Position numbers and translations under genes: made by a program. A DNA stretch of 64,000 bases. It comes from Rugalucina vietnamica (Eukaryota; Mollusca; Bivalvia; Lucinida; Lucinidae). The notes beneath the pieces were generated by a model. The model was given only the letters and a program-made list of their open reading frames with translations. It did not search any database and was not told the origin of the DNA. The stretch is from positions 33,270,721 through 33,334,720 of the forward strand of contig OZ024874.1 of the NCBI GenBank assembly GCA_964017185.1, in the 5' to 3' direction. Shown piece by piece: positions 35,018 through 48,342 of the stretch. How positions within the stretch are numbered: the stretch's first letter is position 1; every line of letters begins with the position of its first letter.

Positions 35018-37462
35018 CGACACTTCGCCGAAAACCACTTTGCCGAAAAGACACTTCGCCGAAACGACACTTCGCCGAATGCAACACTTCACCAAAATAT
35101 TGCCGAAATTCGGCAAAAAAGCCGAAAAAGATGCTTTTAAGAGTAGTTCATACAATATGATTCTTTCATAACTTTGACTTAAACAGCATTATAACGATTT
35201 TAACGATTGAATTTGTATAAATCTATCAAAAGTGGCATTCTAAATTCTTTAGGAATTAAATGATTAGGTACATCAATGACCAATTATGGCGATCAAATTA
35301 ATTAATATATGACCAATATAAAACATGGCGATAAACCTAATTTATTAATCATATTATTATTGGCATGGGCATATTTTACTTCATAAATAAACAAACAAGG
35401 TAAAACAAACATAAAACGTAATTATTAGGAACTGATATTAAGTCCCCATTAAGACAATTACACTGTCATGTACGTGATATCGTGTAGATTTTTTTTGGCA
35501 CTAGTGTAGATTATACCAAGATGGCGTCGACAGAAAGTGGGAGATCGTAAGTAGCCTTTCATATGTAAAAAAATCCGGACATTTTAAATGCTAGTGACGC
35601 GTCTGAGACACTCCCACGCTCGGAATAAATTAAATTTTAGGATTTTGCTATTGCTTTTACACAGGCTGATCACATTAGTAAGTATTTGGTCGAGAAGTTT
35701 GGATGAATTGCCGATTTTGTAATCCAAGCGCAGATCGTCAAGGTTTTCAAGACATTTTGTCTTTTAAAAAGCAAATACCATCAATTCTCTTCAAAATACT
35801 ATTAGCCCAGTCCCTGAAACACCATCCCTAGCCCTGATAGCCCACAGAAACTGCCATGGAAGGAAAACCCCGAGTTTAAATTTTCACTCGGGCAACTGTG
35901 TAGAGACCAGTGTATTTTTGTCAGCAACCTTGTAGACACAGGTGGATTTTGAGAAATTTGTAACCGTGTAGAAACAGGTTTCGGAAACCGTGTAGACACG
36001 GTTTTTAGTCGTTTAAGCTACCCATTACATTTGGATGGACTCGAAGAATGCATAACATAGTAATAAATTACAGCCATTAGCATGCTAAATTTGTGACAAA
36101 TTTAATATTTGTCATGCAATCTTTTTTTTTTTTTCTTTCATGGAACACGTTTCAGATGTATAAAGCTGTAGGTCTATATCCAAATTCAAAGTATAGTTTC
36201 CCGTCACACATGACATGATATAGTTTCCTGTCACACGCGACCTGACGTTGGCGGATACTTCCGATTGATCATAGTAGCGTCAGGTTTATATCGCATCACC
36301 CCTGGAAAAAGAGTGCTCACTTTCATAGTGCTGCCTCACTGTGCCTCCCAGACAATTTGCCTGATACCATCCCCAGTCACATTATACTGACAGTCGGGCG
36401 ACCAGTCCTAGCCCTAATCCGAAAATCCGAGTGCAAAGCAGGGATCGAACCTGGTACCTCTCAATCTCGGAGCGGACACTCTATCTACTGAGCTACCGAG
36501 GCCGGTTTGAGATGTATGTATTATAGTTCATACCAAAGGTTAAGATGGCATAGTGCAATATTTCTCATATGCTATGGGTTACATCGGTACTGATATTCTG
36601 ACTTGTAATGGCCAGTTTAAATGAGTCAAACCGTGTCTACACGGTTTCCAAAAATCTGTGTCTACACAGTTACAAATTTCTCAAAATCCATCTGTGTCTA
36701 CACGGTTGCTGACAAAAACACACTGGTCTCTACACAGTTGCCCGAGTGAAAATTTCAAACTCTGGTATTTTCTTCCACGACAGTTTCTGTGGGCTATCAG
36801 GGCTAGGGATGGTGTTTCTGAGACTGGGCTAATAGTATTTTGAAGAGAATGGTCGATATTTGCTAATTTAAAGACAAAATATCTCAAAAACCCTGCTGAT
36901 CTCCGCTTGGATTACAAAATCGGCAATTCACCAACGCATCTAGGCCAAATACTTGCTAAAGTGATCAGACTGCATAAAGGCAATAACAAAATCGTAAAAT
37001 CTAATTTATTCTGAGCATGGGGGTGTCTAAGACTGGTCACTGGCATGTAAAATGCCTGGTATTTTAACAAATGAAAGGCTACTTACAATCTCCCAGTTTT
37101 TCTGGCCGCCATCTTGGTATGATCTACACTTGTGCAAAAAAAATCTACACGATATCACGTACATGACAGTGAATTAAGGCTCATCTAATAACCACAGGTG
37201 CTTGAAGTTACATTAGTGACCCAAAAATCATCAGATTTACGGTAGTGTCTAAGGTCAATATATAATTATATTCTATATTGACTTACACTATGATTATAAT
37301 TATATATAGGACTTCAAGCGCCTGTGTAATAATAACGTTAGTTTTCCCTCAATGTTAATCATTTAAAACTTTCGGCGACGTGTTGCACTGGAGAAGAATT
37401 TTCGTCATTGTGTCGTTTCGGCGAAATGTCTTTTCGACGAAGTGGTTTTCGGAAAAGTGTCA
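35018..37462. mobile_element. foldback element, 2.4 kb, two-part inverted arms
   Basis: Outer arms 35018-35110 and 37370-37462 contain ACACTTCGCCGAAA repeats in inverted orientation. Inner arms 35463-36020 and 36630-37172 are long imperfect inverted copies (GTACGTGATATCGTGTAGAT / ATCTACACGATATCACGTAC; CGTGTAGACACGG / CCGTGTCTACACGG). The spacer holds a T-run and a MetaSINE. Both inner arms contain CCAAGATGGCG..GGGAGAT.GTAAGTAGCC, which looks like a start codon followed by a splice donor. No transposase frame. Confidence 0.75.
36240..36506 (-). mobile_element. tRNA-derived MetaSINE-type SINE
   Basis: Minus strand: A-box region GGTAGCTCAGTAGATAGAG (complement of 36485-36500) and B box GGTTCGATCCC (complement of 36441-36451). 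Next come GACTGTCAGTATAATGTGAC and AGTGAGGCAGCACTATG, which match from memory the central conserved domain of the MetaSINE superfamily found in molluscs and other invertebrates. The 3' limit is uncertain. It sits in the spacer of the foldback element. Confidence 0.7.
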
Positions 37463-38050
37463 TGCACTGATTCTTCTCTGAAGTCCAACACAAGCCATAT
37501 GATTTTAGAACAAACCAGAGGACCAATGGTCCTGTAAACCTGAAACCCTGAGATATATACCAATAAACTTGTTTGACTAGAATGGTAATGTACATGTATA
37601 TAACCCCAGGGCCGGGTCAGAGCAACCCCTGGAGTCATTTTCTTTTTGAAAACATAAAACCTCAGTCCATTTGCCAATTTACTGCAAATTTTGCCCTTCA
37701 AATGACATTTTAACAATTTTCCCCATTCAAATGCATGGGCGATCTATATTGACCTTGCAGTAAAATAGGTCAAGGTCATCCAAGGGTCATGATTTATATA
37801 AACTTTGTAGAGCTCCATTGCCTGATGCTTCATGCCAAGTTTCAAAATCATAGGCCTTCTGGTTCTGGAGAAGATTTTTAAAGGTTTTTGCTATTTATAG
37901 CCATGGCAGCCATCTTGGTCATGTGACCTTGACCATTTATACAAACTTTCATTCCCACTTCCTAACAATGCTCCTCATAAAGTTTGGCTTTGATTGGCCA
38001 AGCGGTTTCTGAAAAGAAGATCTTTGAATATCGCTGTAATATTATACAAT

Positions 38051-38182
38051 TATTGACTTCAATGAGGTAGATATAGGGATTTATCTACCTGAAAAAGTGA
38101 TATTGACCGAGGCCGGAGGCCGAGGTGAATATCACTTTTGAGGGTAGATAAATCCTTATATCTACCGAAATTGAAGTCAATA
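38051..38182. repeat. 132-bp imperfect palindrome
   Basis: Arms ATTGACTTCAAT..GGTAGATATAGGGATTTA and its complement meet at a GC-rich centre with GGCCGGAGGCCGAGG. It would fold as a long hairpin. It sits at the left end of the 5.57-kb insertion and may be a separate MITE or that element's end. Confidence 0.75.
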
Positions 38183-40004
38183 ACTGTTTTGTTATATGAC
38201 TTTTCAAGTGTTTTAATGTTTATTTTATAACAAATAAACAAACAAAATCATATCAGATGTTAAGTATTTTAGGCTAGACAATGAGGAACAATTGATTATG
38301 CTTGAAAGATAATTATGTAAGTTCTTAATAAAACATATGTTATGGATACTCCTAAGAATCACCATGATGAGGCAATTCCAATGGGATAAACAAAATTATC
38401 CCTTAATTATAACCAAATACACCTCATTATCTAGTGTTTTATTTATAGTGGAGCAAATATCATGGGCTATCTTTCAAGGGGGTGGTCTATGGAGTACCAC
38501 ATTTGTTTCTATATACCAAAATGTTTGTATTGGTCTGTAGTTTTAGAATCCAGCGTTTGCCACCTTGGCAAACCTTGCATAACTCCAGTATTCAAGATGG
38601 CGTCCAAGATGGCTGCCATTTCTTAAAATCAACCCCTATACAAAAATGCATCATAATTTTCATGTGTTTGCATTGAAATGGTATTTTAATGCCACATTTC
38701 ATGTAAGAATGATGTATTTGTCTATTTCAAGTAAAAAACCTGACAGCTCAGGTAAAACAGTTGTAAAACTCATATTTAAATTCACAAATGCACGTGACCA
38801 AGGTTTTTCACCTCGGAATGTTTGTTTAATGGCCCATTTTTTAAAATCAGATAGTTATGGCTGCTATTTTACTTCTTTTCTATCAAATATAATATTTTTA
38901 AAGATTTTATAGAAACAGAAATTGTTTCTATAAATAATATTCATGCATAAAAACAGATTTTAGACATCCGACCCAACACGGAAAAAAACAACAAAAAGTA
39001 CATATTTTCCTATACAAAATACGCTCTAAAATCTAATTTGTTATTGATTCTATATACCATAGTGATTGTGTTGGTCTTGGTTTGTAGCATAAAAATACAG
39101 TGTCTGCCACCTTTGTAAAACACAAGATAGCTCCAGTATTCAAGATGGCATCCAAGAAGGCCGTCAAAATTTACAATTCTGAAAAAATGAGACACATATG
39201 TCCCTTGACTTTTGTTTAGAAACAAATATGCTTAAATTGAGCTATAAACACTTAGAGTTATCTTATTATTGTTATTTTCATGTGTTTTCCATTGTTAAAA
39301 CTACATTATGCATATATATTCTAGATATGAATGGAGTAAGGTCTAACTGACAAGGCAAAAAAGAACAAAAATACACATTTTCCTATACATTATAGGCTCT
39401 TGAATCATGATTGTTATTGATTCTCTATACCAAATATTTTGTCTTGCAAGTTTTTTGAAGGTTTGAAGCTTTTAAATCCAGCGTTGGCCGCCTCTGCAAA
39501 CCCAGCATAACTCCGGTTTTCAAAAGGGCATCCAAGAAGGCCGTCAAAATATAACATTTCGAAAACTAAGCCGCAGGTGTCCTTTAACCTTTGTTTACTA
39601 CCAAAACATTTAAAAATGAAGCTAAAACACTTAGATCTATCTTTTTAAAAATATTTTCATGTATACATTTCTTTGTCAATATTACATTATGCATACAAAT
39701 CTAGAAATGCATGGGGGTAAGGGCTGGAGTATTTTTGAACAGATGCAACTTAAATTCCTTTTAATAATCTGAATCACTGTAATTTTCCTCTGTCAACATG
39801 CCTGAAAAGATAGTATGCACATTTGTGTATAAAACTACATGTACATTAATTTCTGACATTTATATATCACAGTGTATGGTTGTCGACACATAGAGCTTGT
39901 GCAGTATTCATCACTCATTTTTTTACGTTATCATACAGTGTCATTCAATAGCTCTGGAGCTGCAACTGATAGTGTTACCAATAATACTAAGCATTTTTTA
40001 TCAT

Positions 40005-41700
40005 TCATTGTCCAATACAAATCTTAAGTCTGATGGTGATTTCAGTTCTTGAACAACTGCAACCCATTCCGCCAAATATGCAGTTAATAGACACACATCA
40101 GGCAAGGAAACCCGAAACTGTTATCTGTCGAGGTAGCTTTTTAGCCATCAACAATATTGCCTTCTCTGCACACAGTGAGTTTAAAGACAAACTGTTTTTG
40201 TTACGAACTTAGACCACATATGATCCTCCGAGTGTTCTAAATCTTCACCTAGATGGTGCAGATCTATATTCGTTTCAGGACCCTGCATAATGTGATAACA
40301 AAGCTAAATGAAAATAACAATCAGGAAATGGCGCAATCAGAATGATAGAGGTCATTGCATGTTTGTTTGGTTAGTTTACATCTACTGCTTTTTCGTTATT
40401 GTCAAAGTTGTCGGTAACTCCCATTATAAGCATACCCCCTGATTTATGACGTAATTTCTGAGGGGCCGGTTCCACTGAGGGAGTGTTAGCTTGTGTGCTG
40501 ATGATAAAACTCGCCTCATTTCAGGGAATCGTATATCGAAGATAAGCTATTTGTTAAATCAAAGAGTCTACTCCAGATTTGATCATGTACAACAAGACCT
40601 ACATGTTTTGGGTATGCAATAGAAATCGCTGCTTTTGTAATATTACAACAAACTTAAAGACAGTGCAAGCTCCTGAAGCTCAGCCGATATGTCTGAAGCA
40701 TTAGCAAATCTTTCATTGTTCACACTTGAAGCCGACCATTTGTCTAGTACAGTAAAATATCTTGAAATGCTTGCAATGGTGGCAGATTGATCCATTACAG
40801 TTTCAGTGTTACTAAGAATACCATTTATAAACATACCGATAGTTTTATGATTTATCGTATCTTCTGCTATTATTTAAAAAGAAGCCTGTGTGTATCATCA
40901 GCTGAAATGCTTTGGTTTAATTTTTATAGTTGACCAAACATATTCAGCGCTTCAGCCGCAATGATTCGTACCAAATCAATCTCAATACGTAAATGATAAT
41001 TTGGACCATAACTAAATAAAAAGGTTCTTTTTATAAGTACCTAATTGGTAATTTAGTTTTTCCTACCTCGGCTTTCGGAATGGAAATTTCTTTCTGACTG
41101 CGCATTTTCCTGATAATTGCCTACTTGTACCTTCTCCATATTGTTTGTTTTATAACATTCTATGTCATATAACCCAGCTTTCCAACTCCAGGTATTTAAA
41201 TTTCTCTATTAAGTGGATAACTACGTAAATGATAATTCTGACCATTATTAAATAAAAAGGCTCTTTATATGAATTGTTTTTATAACATTCTATGTTATAT
41301 AACCCAGCTTTCGAACTCCAGGTGTTTAAATTTGTCTATTAATTGGATAACTCTACAACTTGATTTTCGTTCATTATTGAACTTTCATACTCAGCTTTTA
41401 GCTTTGAACCTGTATCTGCATATTTAAATGAAACAGAATTATCCTTAGCATGCTCAGTGTCATAGCTGAATGTTATATTCTAATGTGCCATTGAGCAAAC
41501 AGCTCTTTTTACTGCACAATATATTGCTCCAGCAGCAACTAAGTCACCATTTGGAAGGTCCATTAGTACATGTATGTATAGCACTTTGAAGTCATTGCCT
41601 TTCTCCGTTGCTTCAACAACTCTTATAAATACATCAATGTTACAATCACAAATTGCGCATGCTAACATCGACCAGCTTCCACTTACTTTACTTTCATTTC
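40005..41700 (-). pseudogene. decayed protein-coding remnants, unidentified
   Basis: Three minus-strand stretches read like protein but do not join. About 41668-41340: MLACAICDCNIDVFIRVVE.., ..LPNGDLVAAGAIYCAVK, an in-frame TAG, then SYDTEHAKDNSVSF and a stop. About 40834-40643: ..SNTETVMDQSATIASISRY and DKWSASSVNNERFAN. About 40115-40008: SLPDVCLLTAYLAEWVAVV. Stops and frame changes separate them, and 41153-41355 holds a local direct duplication. I do not recognise the family. They could be the remains of a gene carried by the foldback element, or spliced exons of another gene. Confidence 0.4.
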
Positions 41701-44587
41701 TATTAGGTCACAAATCTCGCCACAAATAAGCAATTATTCTTCCAATCAAAATACTTTGTAGATGATATGGTACTTCTAGGGTTAGTCTAATCATTTTCTT
41801 ATTTTTGACTTTACCTCTCTACTGTTTTTGCTTTAATGCTCTGATAAGTGGATTTACAGTTCTTATGGCACCACAGTTTGCATAAACCTTGTACATAAAT
41901 ACTCAAAGCATAACCAGTTAATGAGGAATTAGAACCTACATATGATTATAGTGTCGAAACAAAACATGGTTTGGTATTATTTTGTTTTATAAAGTGCCAT
42001 ATCGTACATCCATGTCTGCACCAAGGTTGTATTAATTGTAAGATTAATACTGCACCAAAGTTATATTAATTGCAGAAACAGAATTTGTGAATTACAGTTG
42101 TAATAAGATTGCGTAGCTTATGATGTACAAGAAAATAAGTTTTCTTTGTTGCTCTTTTTCTTGCCGGGCAAGAAAATTCCACTCATTTCTAGAATAAATA
42201 CATCTGGACCTTCCTATAACTCAGTTCAAAAATAGTTTTGGATATAGCACTGATAATAGCTGAACTCCAAATGGTCATTTCATACTACCTTTGGTATATG
42301 TCTATATACTTTACTCTCGTTATAACACAAATTGAATATAGGTAACACAAGAGATTGGTTTGAACCCCAACAATAGTGTTATAATAAGGTTACGGTGTCT
42401 GAATAATTTTGTTTTAACAAGGAAAAACACACATGAAGATAACATTAAGAAAATGTTCTAAGTGTTTTACAACTTGATTTTAGCTTTTTATTACTTAATA
42501 AAAGTCACAGGACATATTTGGCTCATTTTTTAAAATTCTATATTTTGACGGCCTTCTTGGATGCCATCTTCAATACTGGAGCTATCCTGTGTTTTGCTGA
42601 GGTAGAAAACACTGGATTTAATGCTACAAACTAAGACTGAGACAAACACTATGGTATATAGAATCAATAACAAATAAGATTGAAGAGCATATTTTATATA
42701 AGAAAATATGTACTTTTTGTTGTTTTTGTCGTGTTGGGTTGGATGTCTAAAACCTGTTTTTAAGCATGAAGCTTATATAAAGAAACAATTTCTGTTTCTC
42801 TAAAATCTTTAAAAATATTATATTTGATAGAAAAGAATTAAAAAAGCAGCCATAACTATCTGATCATAAATAATGAGCCATTAAACAAACATTCCGAGGT
42901 GAAAAACCTTGGGCACGTGCATTTGTGAATTTAAACACGATTTTTACAACTGTTTTACCTAAATTGTCAGGTTGTGTACTTGACATATACAAATATATCA
43001 TTCTTACATGAAATGGGGCATTAAAATACCATTTCAATGCAAACACATGAAAAATATGATGCATTTTTGGAGTAGGGGTTGGTTTTAGGAAACGGCAGCC
43101 ATCTTGGACGCCATCTTGAATACTGGAGTTATGCAAGGTTTGCCAAGTTGGCAAACGCTGAATTTCAAAACTACAGACCAAGACAAACATTTTGGTATAT
43201 AGAAACAAATGTGGTACTCCGTAGACCACCTACTCCTATTTCTAAGCTACTTTTTGAACCATATTTGCTCCACTATTACCTGTAATAGTGTGCTACTGCA
43301 AAGCATGTAGATTTCATGAACTGAAATGAGTTCATAGTTATTTATATCTGACTGGCAGGTTTTAAACACATACATCAAATCATGTCAATTTCATGAAGCC
43401 CATGTTGATTTCATGCTGGTGCTATTTTTGGGTACTCAGGAGCCTAATATAGATTTTGGAGGTTAATATAGAAAACCTGTCAAAATAATTAACCTCCAGG
43501 AACTGGTTTGATCTGATATTCATCAGTTTGGTCTGGTTTCAGAGAAATATAAGGATTTATTAATACTGAATGAGCCAATCAGGAGACAGGAATTCCTTCA
43601 GTCATATAACAAACATGTATATTGCCCCGGGGTGGGGGCAGACAGACCCCTGGGGTCCAAATTTTTTCAGAATCATCAATCTTAAGTCCATTTGCCCATT
43701 TCCAGGAAGTTTTTCCCTACAAATGACATTTTAACACTTTTTCCCATTCAAATGCATGAGCGGCCTATGTTGACCTTGCCGTAAAATAGGTCAATGTCAT
43801 CCCAGGGTCATGATTTATAAAAACTTTGTAGAGCTCCAGTCACTGATGCTTCACACCAAGTTTAAAAATCATTGGCCTTCTGGTTCTGGAGAAGAAGATT
43901 TTTAAAGGTTTTTTCTATTTATAGCTATGGCGGCCATCTTGGTCATGTGACCTTGACCATTTATATATACTTTCTTTCCCTCTTCCCAAGGATGCTCCAT
44001 ATGAAGTTTGGCTTTGATTGGCCAAGCGGTTTCAGGGGAGAAGATGTTTCATTATTATGGAAATATACATGTATTTAGCCCCGGGGCAGGGGCAGACAAC
44101 CCCACAGGGGCTAAAATTTTCCATTAACATTAATATTCTGTCCATTTGCCTATTCCCAGTAAGTTTTACCCATTAAATAGCATTTTACCATTTTTCCCAT
44201 TCAAATGCATTGGCGACCTAAGTTGACCTTGCCGTAAAATAGGTCATGGTCATCCTAGGGTCATGATTTATATAAACTATGATGGGCCCAAGTCCCTGGT
44301 GCTACATACCAAGTTTCGTGGAAATCGGCCCACTGGTTCTGGAGAAGAAGATTTTTAAATGTTTTTGCTATTTATAGCCATGGTGGCCATCTTGGTCATG
44401 TGACCTGAACCATTTATATAAACTTTCGTTCCCCCTTCCTAAGGATGCTCCATATGAAATTTGGCTTTGATTGGCCAAGCGGTTCCAGAGAAGAAGATCT
44501 TTGAAATTGTGGACGACGGACGGACACTGGAGCATGGGTATACTATAAGCTCACCTGTGAGCCTTCGGCTCAGGTGAGCTAAAAATA

Positions 44588-46021
44588 CCAGAGGACCAAT
44601 GGTCCTGTAAACGCACACCTGAGATCTGCTGTATATACGAATGTTATAGAAAATAGTCCCAGTATAGGGCCATTTTTTTTTTCAGAATAATCAATATACT
44701 GTCCATACAAGTTTTTCCCTTCAAATGACATTTTAACAGTTTACCCATTCAAATACATAGGCAAACCATGTTGACCTTGCCTTAAAATAGGTCAAGGTCA
44801 TCACAGGGTCATGATTTATACACACATTGTAGTACTTTAGTCAACGATGCTTCATGCCAAGTTTCTTTGAAATCGGTCCACCGGTTCCGGAGAAGATTTT
44901 TGAAGAGTTTATACCATATATGGGCATAGCGGTCATCTTGGTCATGTGACCTTGATTATTTATATACACATTGATTACCCTATTCTTTAGATGCTTCACA
45001 TGAAATTTGGCTTTGATTGGCCAAGCGGTTTCAGAGGAGAAGATGTTTGACTATTATGGTAATATACATGTATAATGCCCCGGGGCTGGGGCAAATGAGC
45101 CCCTGGGGTCCAACTTTTTTCAGAATCATTAATACTAGTATTCAGTCCCATAGCCCATTTCCTGCAAGACTTTCACTTTAAATGACATTTTAAAAGTTTT
45201 CCCCATTCAAATGCATTGGCGACCTATGTTGACCTTGCCGTAAAATAGGTCAAGGTCATACAAAGGTAATAATCTATAAACACATTGTAGTACTCTAGTC
45301 CCCAATGCTTCATGCCAAGTTTCGTTGAAATTGGTCTAGTGGTTCCAGAGAAGAAGAATTTTGAAGGGTTTTTACCATATATGGGCTTGGCAGCCATCTT
45401 GGTCAAGTGACCTGGATTATTTATAAACACACTGATTCCCCCTTCCCATAGATGCTTCATATAAAATTTGGCTTTGATTGGCCAAGTGGTTTCAGAGAAG
45501 AAGATCTTTGAATATTTTTGTAATATACATGTATATTGTCCCGGGGTGGGGGCAGACCAACCCCTGGGGTCCAAATTTTTTTTTCAGAATTACCTACCTT
45601 CAGTCTATTTGCCCATTTCCTGCAAGATTTGCCTTTCAAATGACATTTTAACAATTTTCCCCATTCAAATGCATGGACGACCTATGTTGACCTTGCCGTA
45701 AAATAGGTCAAGGTCATCCAAAGGTCCCCGATGCTTCATGCCAAATTTCGTTGAAATCGGTTCAGTGATTCCGGAGAAGAAGAATTTCGAAGGGTTTTTA
45801 CCATATATGGGCATGGCGGCCTTCTTGGTCATGTGACCTGGATTATTTATAAACACATTGGTTCCCCCTTCCTATAGATGCTTCATATAAAATTTGGCTT
45901 TGATTGGCCAAGCGGTTTTAGAGAAGAAGATCTTTGAAAATGGTGGACGACGGACGGACGCCGGATCATGGCCATCCTATAAGCTCACCTTGTGAGCCTA
46001 ACGGCTCAGGTGAGCTAAAAA
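44588..46021 (+). mobile_element. type B modular element (copy 4)
   Basis: Full head (CCAGAGGACCAATGG) and tail. It sits head-to-tail after the type A tail, as expected for insertion into or beside the A-run of another copy. One module lacks about 55 bp (45724). Confidence 0.75.
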
Positions 46022-46052
46022 TGCAGATGCACTAGAAAAGAGGTGTTAAGGT

Positions 46053-46591
46053 TATAGGTAAGACTCACAAACTGGACCAGCTTCCACAAACTGAGCTAAT
46101 CCCACAAACAGGGCTGAAAAAGATCTCCTTTCAGCGATATTCATGTAACGTCGGCGAATTAGCTTGATGTTACTTTGTGCACTTTCAATACCATTTTGAT
46201 TTCTTGTGACGTCAACTATCCCATCAAGCATTGTAATCTGGACACTGGACGTCGTACCATCGTTTCAGTGAAATGTGTGTAAATATATCCACAATACAGT
46301 CAAATATTTGATGTAATTTCTACAGTAGAATGGCAGAAAGCTTAACAATATCGAAGTTTTAAGTGGCATGAATTCTGTTTATCTTGTTTTAGAATGGAAA
46401 TAGATAATGTGATTTGTCAGGTAATAAAATAAGAATACATCCTATTGTAACACCTTCAATGAGTAGCATACAATTTCTTAGATTGGCTCAGTTTGTGGAA
46501 ATGGGTTCTGAATTTAGCCCCGTTTTTCCGTCCAGTTTGTGGGGAACTGGCCCAGTTTGTGGAACATTAAGCCCAGTTTGTGAGTCCTATA
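46053..46591. mobile_element. short foldback element, CACAAACTGG ends
   Basis: Left TATAGGTAAGACTCACAAAC and right (reverse complement) TATAGGACTCACAAACTGG. Both ends carry two to four CCACAAACTG motifs. About 540 bp, no coding frame. Confidence 0.6.
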
Positions 46592-46768
46592 CATATAGTA
46601 CTGCCTGATCACCTACCTAAAGGCATAATTCCATTATTGTTCATAATATTACATTGTCCAGTGAATCAATGTACACCGTATCACATGAAACAGTACAAGA
46701 ATATTTTAAATTTCCATAGATTATCCAATAGCACTGCAGCATTATCATCATCACTTGATTAATCTGAA

Positions 46769-48342
46769 CCAGAGGACCATTGGTCCTGAGAACGCTCACC
46801 TGAAGCCTGATCTTGGAGTAGTATGTCATCATGAAATGACCTTGACCTTGAATACTCACACACCTTTATTGTCTTCATAAGTTGTCTGTATCTGCACAGT
46901 TTCATGTCTCAGACTGCAATAGTTTCCAAACCCAGTGCTTTCTGAGAAAACCATAATTTCAATTTTGATAATTAAATGACCTTGGGTCAAGGTCAAGAAA
47001 TGACCTTGGCCTTCATAAATAACTTACCTTCATTGACTCCATCAGTTGTCTGCATCTAGCAGCTTTCAGGTCTCAGGCTGCAACAGTTTCCAAAATATCC
47101 ATTGTTTTCACCTTTTCCCATGTAAAAGCCTATGTTTCCAAAATTGACCTTGCCGTAAAATAGGTCAAGGTCATCCTAGGGTCATCATTTGATCAAACTA
47201 TGATGGGCTGGAGTCCCAAATGCTACATACCAAGTTTCATGAAAATCGGCCTGCCGGTTCTGGAGAAGAAGATTTTTGAGTGGTTTTTACCGTATATGGG
47301 CGTGGTGGCCATCTTGGTCATGTGACCTGGATTTCGCGATCAAACTTTCTTCCCCCTACCCATGGATGCTCCACATAAAATTTTACTTTGATTGGCCAAG
47401 CAGTTTCAGAGAAGAAGATCTTTGAAATGTGTGTATGGACAACAGACAGGCCAAGGTCAAGAGATGACCTTGACCTAAATTTATCACAAACCTTCATCTA
47501 CTCCATTAGTTGTTTGCACCTACCACTTTTCAGGCCTCAGGCTGCAATAGTTTTCAAAAAATCCATAGTTTTCACATTTTCCCATGTAAAAGCCTATGTT
47601 TCCAAAATTGACATTGCTGTAAAACTAGGTCAAGGTCATCTGATGGTCATCATTTGATCAAACTATGATGGGCTGGAGTCCAAAATTATACATACCAAGT
47701 TTCATGAAAATAGTCCAGCCCGTTCTGGAGAAGAAGATTTTTGAGTGGTTTTTACCATATATGGGTGTGGCGGCCATCTTGGTCATGTGTCCTGGTTTTC
47801 GTGATCAAACTTTCATCTCCCTTACCCATGGATGCTCCACATAAAATTTCACTTTGATCGGCTGAGCAGTTTCAGAGGAGAAGATCTTTGAAATGTGTGT
47901 ATGGATGCCAGACTGGCCAAGGTCCCTCAAGAGATGACCTTGACCTAAATTAATCACATACCTTCTTCTACTCCATGAGTCATCCTAGGGTCATCATTTG
48001 ATCAAACTATGATGGGCTAGAGTCCCAAATGCTACATACCAAGTTTCATGGAAATCGGCTCAAGGGGTTCTGGAGAAGAAGATTTTTGAAGGGTTTTTAC
48101 TATATATGGGCGTGGCGGCCATCTTGGTCATGTGACCAAAATATCGCGAACAAAATTTCAATGCCACTACCCAAGGAGGCTACACATAAAATTTCAACTT
48201 GATCGGCCAAGCGGTTTCAGAGAAGAAGATCTTTGAAATTGTGGACGACGACGGACGGACCGACGGACGACGGATGGACGGACGCCGGGTCATGGTATAC
48301 TATAAGCTCACCTGTGAGCCTTCGGCTCAGGTGAGCTAAAAA
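46769..48342 (+). mobile_element. type C modular element (copy 2)
   Basis: Head CCAGAGGACCATTGGTCCTG, AACGCTCACCTGAAGCCTG; three modules and the tail hairpin plus AAAAA. The third module is shortened (47960-47995). Confidence 0.8.

Larger units (their letters stand above)
38043..43612. mobile_element. large foldback insertion, 5.57 kb, arms built of tandem units
   Basis: Left arm (38430-39650) holds three diverged units of about 375-545 bp; right arm (42480-43290) holds two inverted ones. Units share TCTATATACCAAA, CATAACTCCAGTATTCAAG and ATGGCGTCCAAGATGGC or GGCATCCAAGAAGGCCGTC. A strong hairpin is at 38051-38182. The interior (39950-41900) has decayed protein-like stretches on the minus strand. 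Ends are TTATACAATTATTGACTTCA and, reverse complement of the right, TTTGTTATATGACTGAAGG; no clear target duplication. Superfamily unknown. Confidence 0.65.
37515..44585 (+). mobile_element. type A element split by a 5.6-kb insertion
   Basis: Left part 37515-38042 runs from CCAGAGG to GAATATCGCTGTAAT; right part 43613-44585 resumes at ACATGTATATTGCCCC and ends in the tail hairpin. Intact copies (for example 2990-3030) read CACTGTAATATACATGTATA, so the two parts join without loss. The next type B head begins three bases after its A-run. Confidence 0.8.

Noticed and set aside
45224..45574. 116-codon minus-strand gene
   Set aside because: It is a translation of type B modules; most sister copies have stops. 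Kept only as a finding on the shared phrase.
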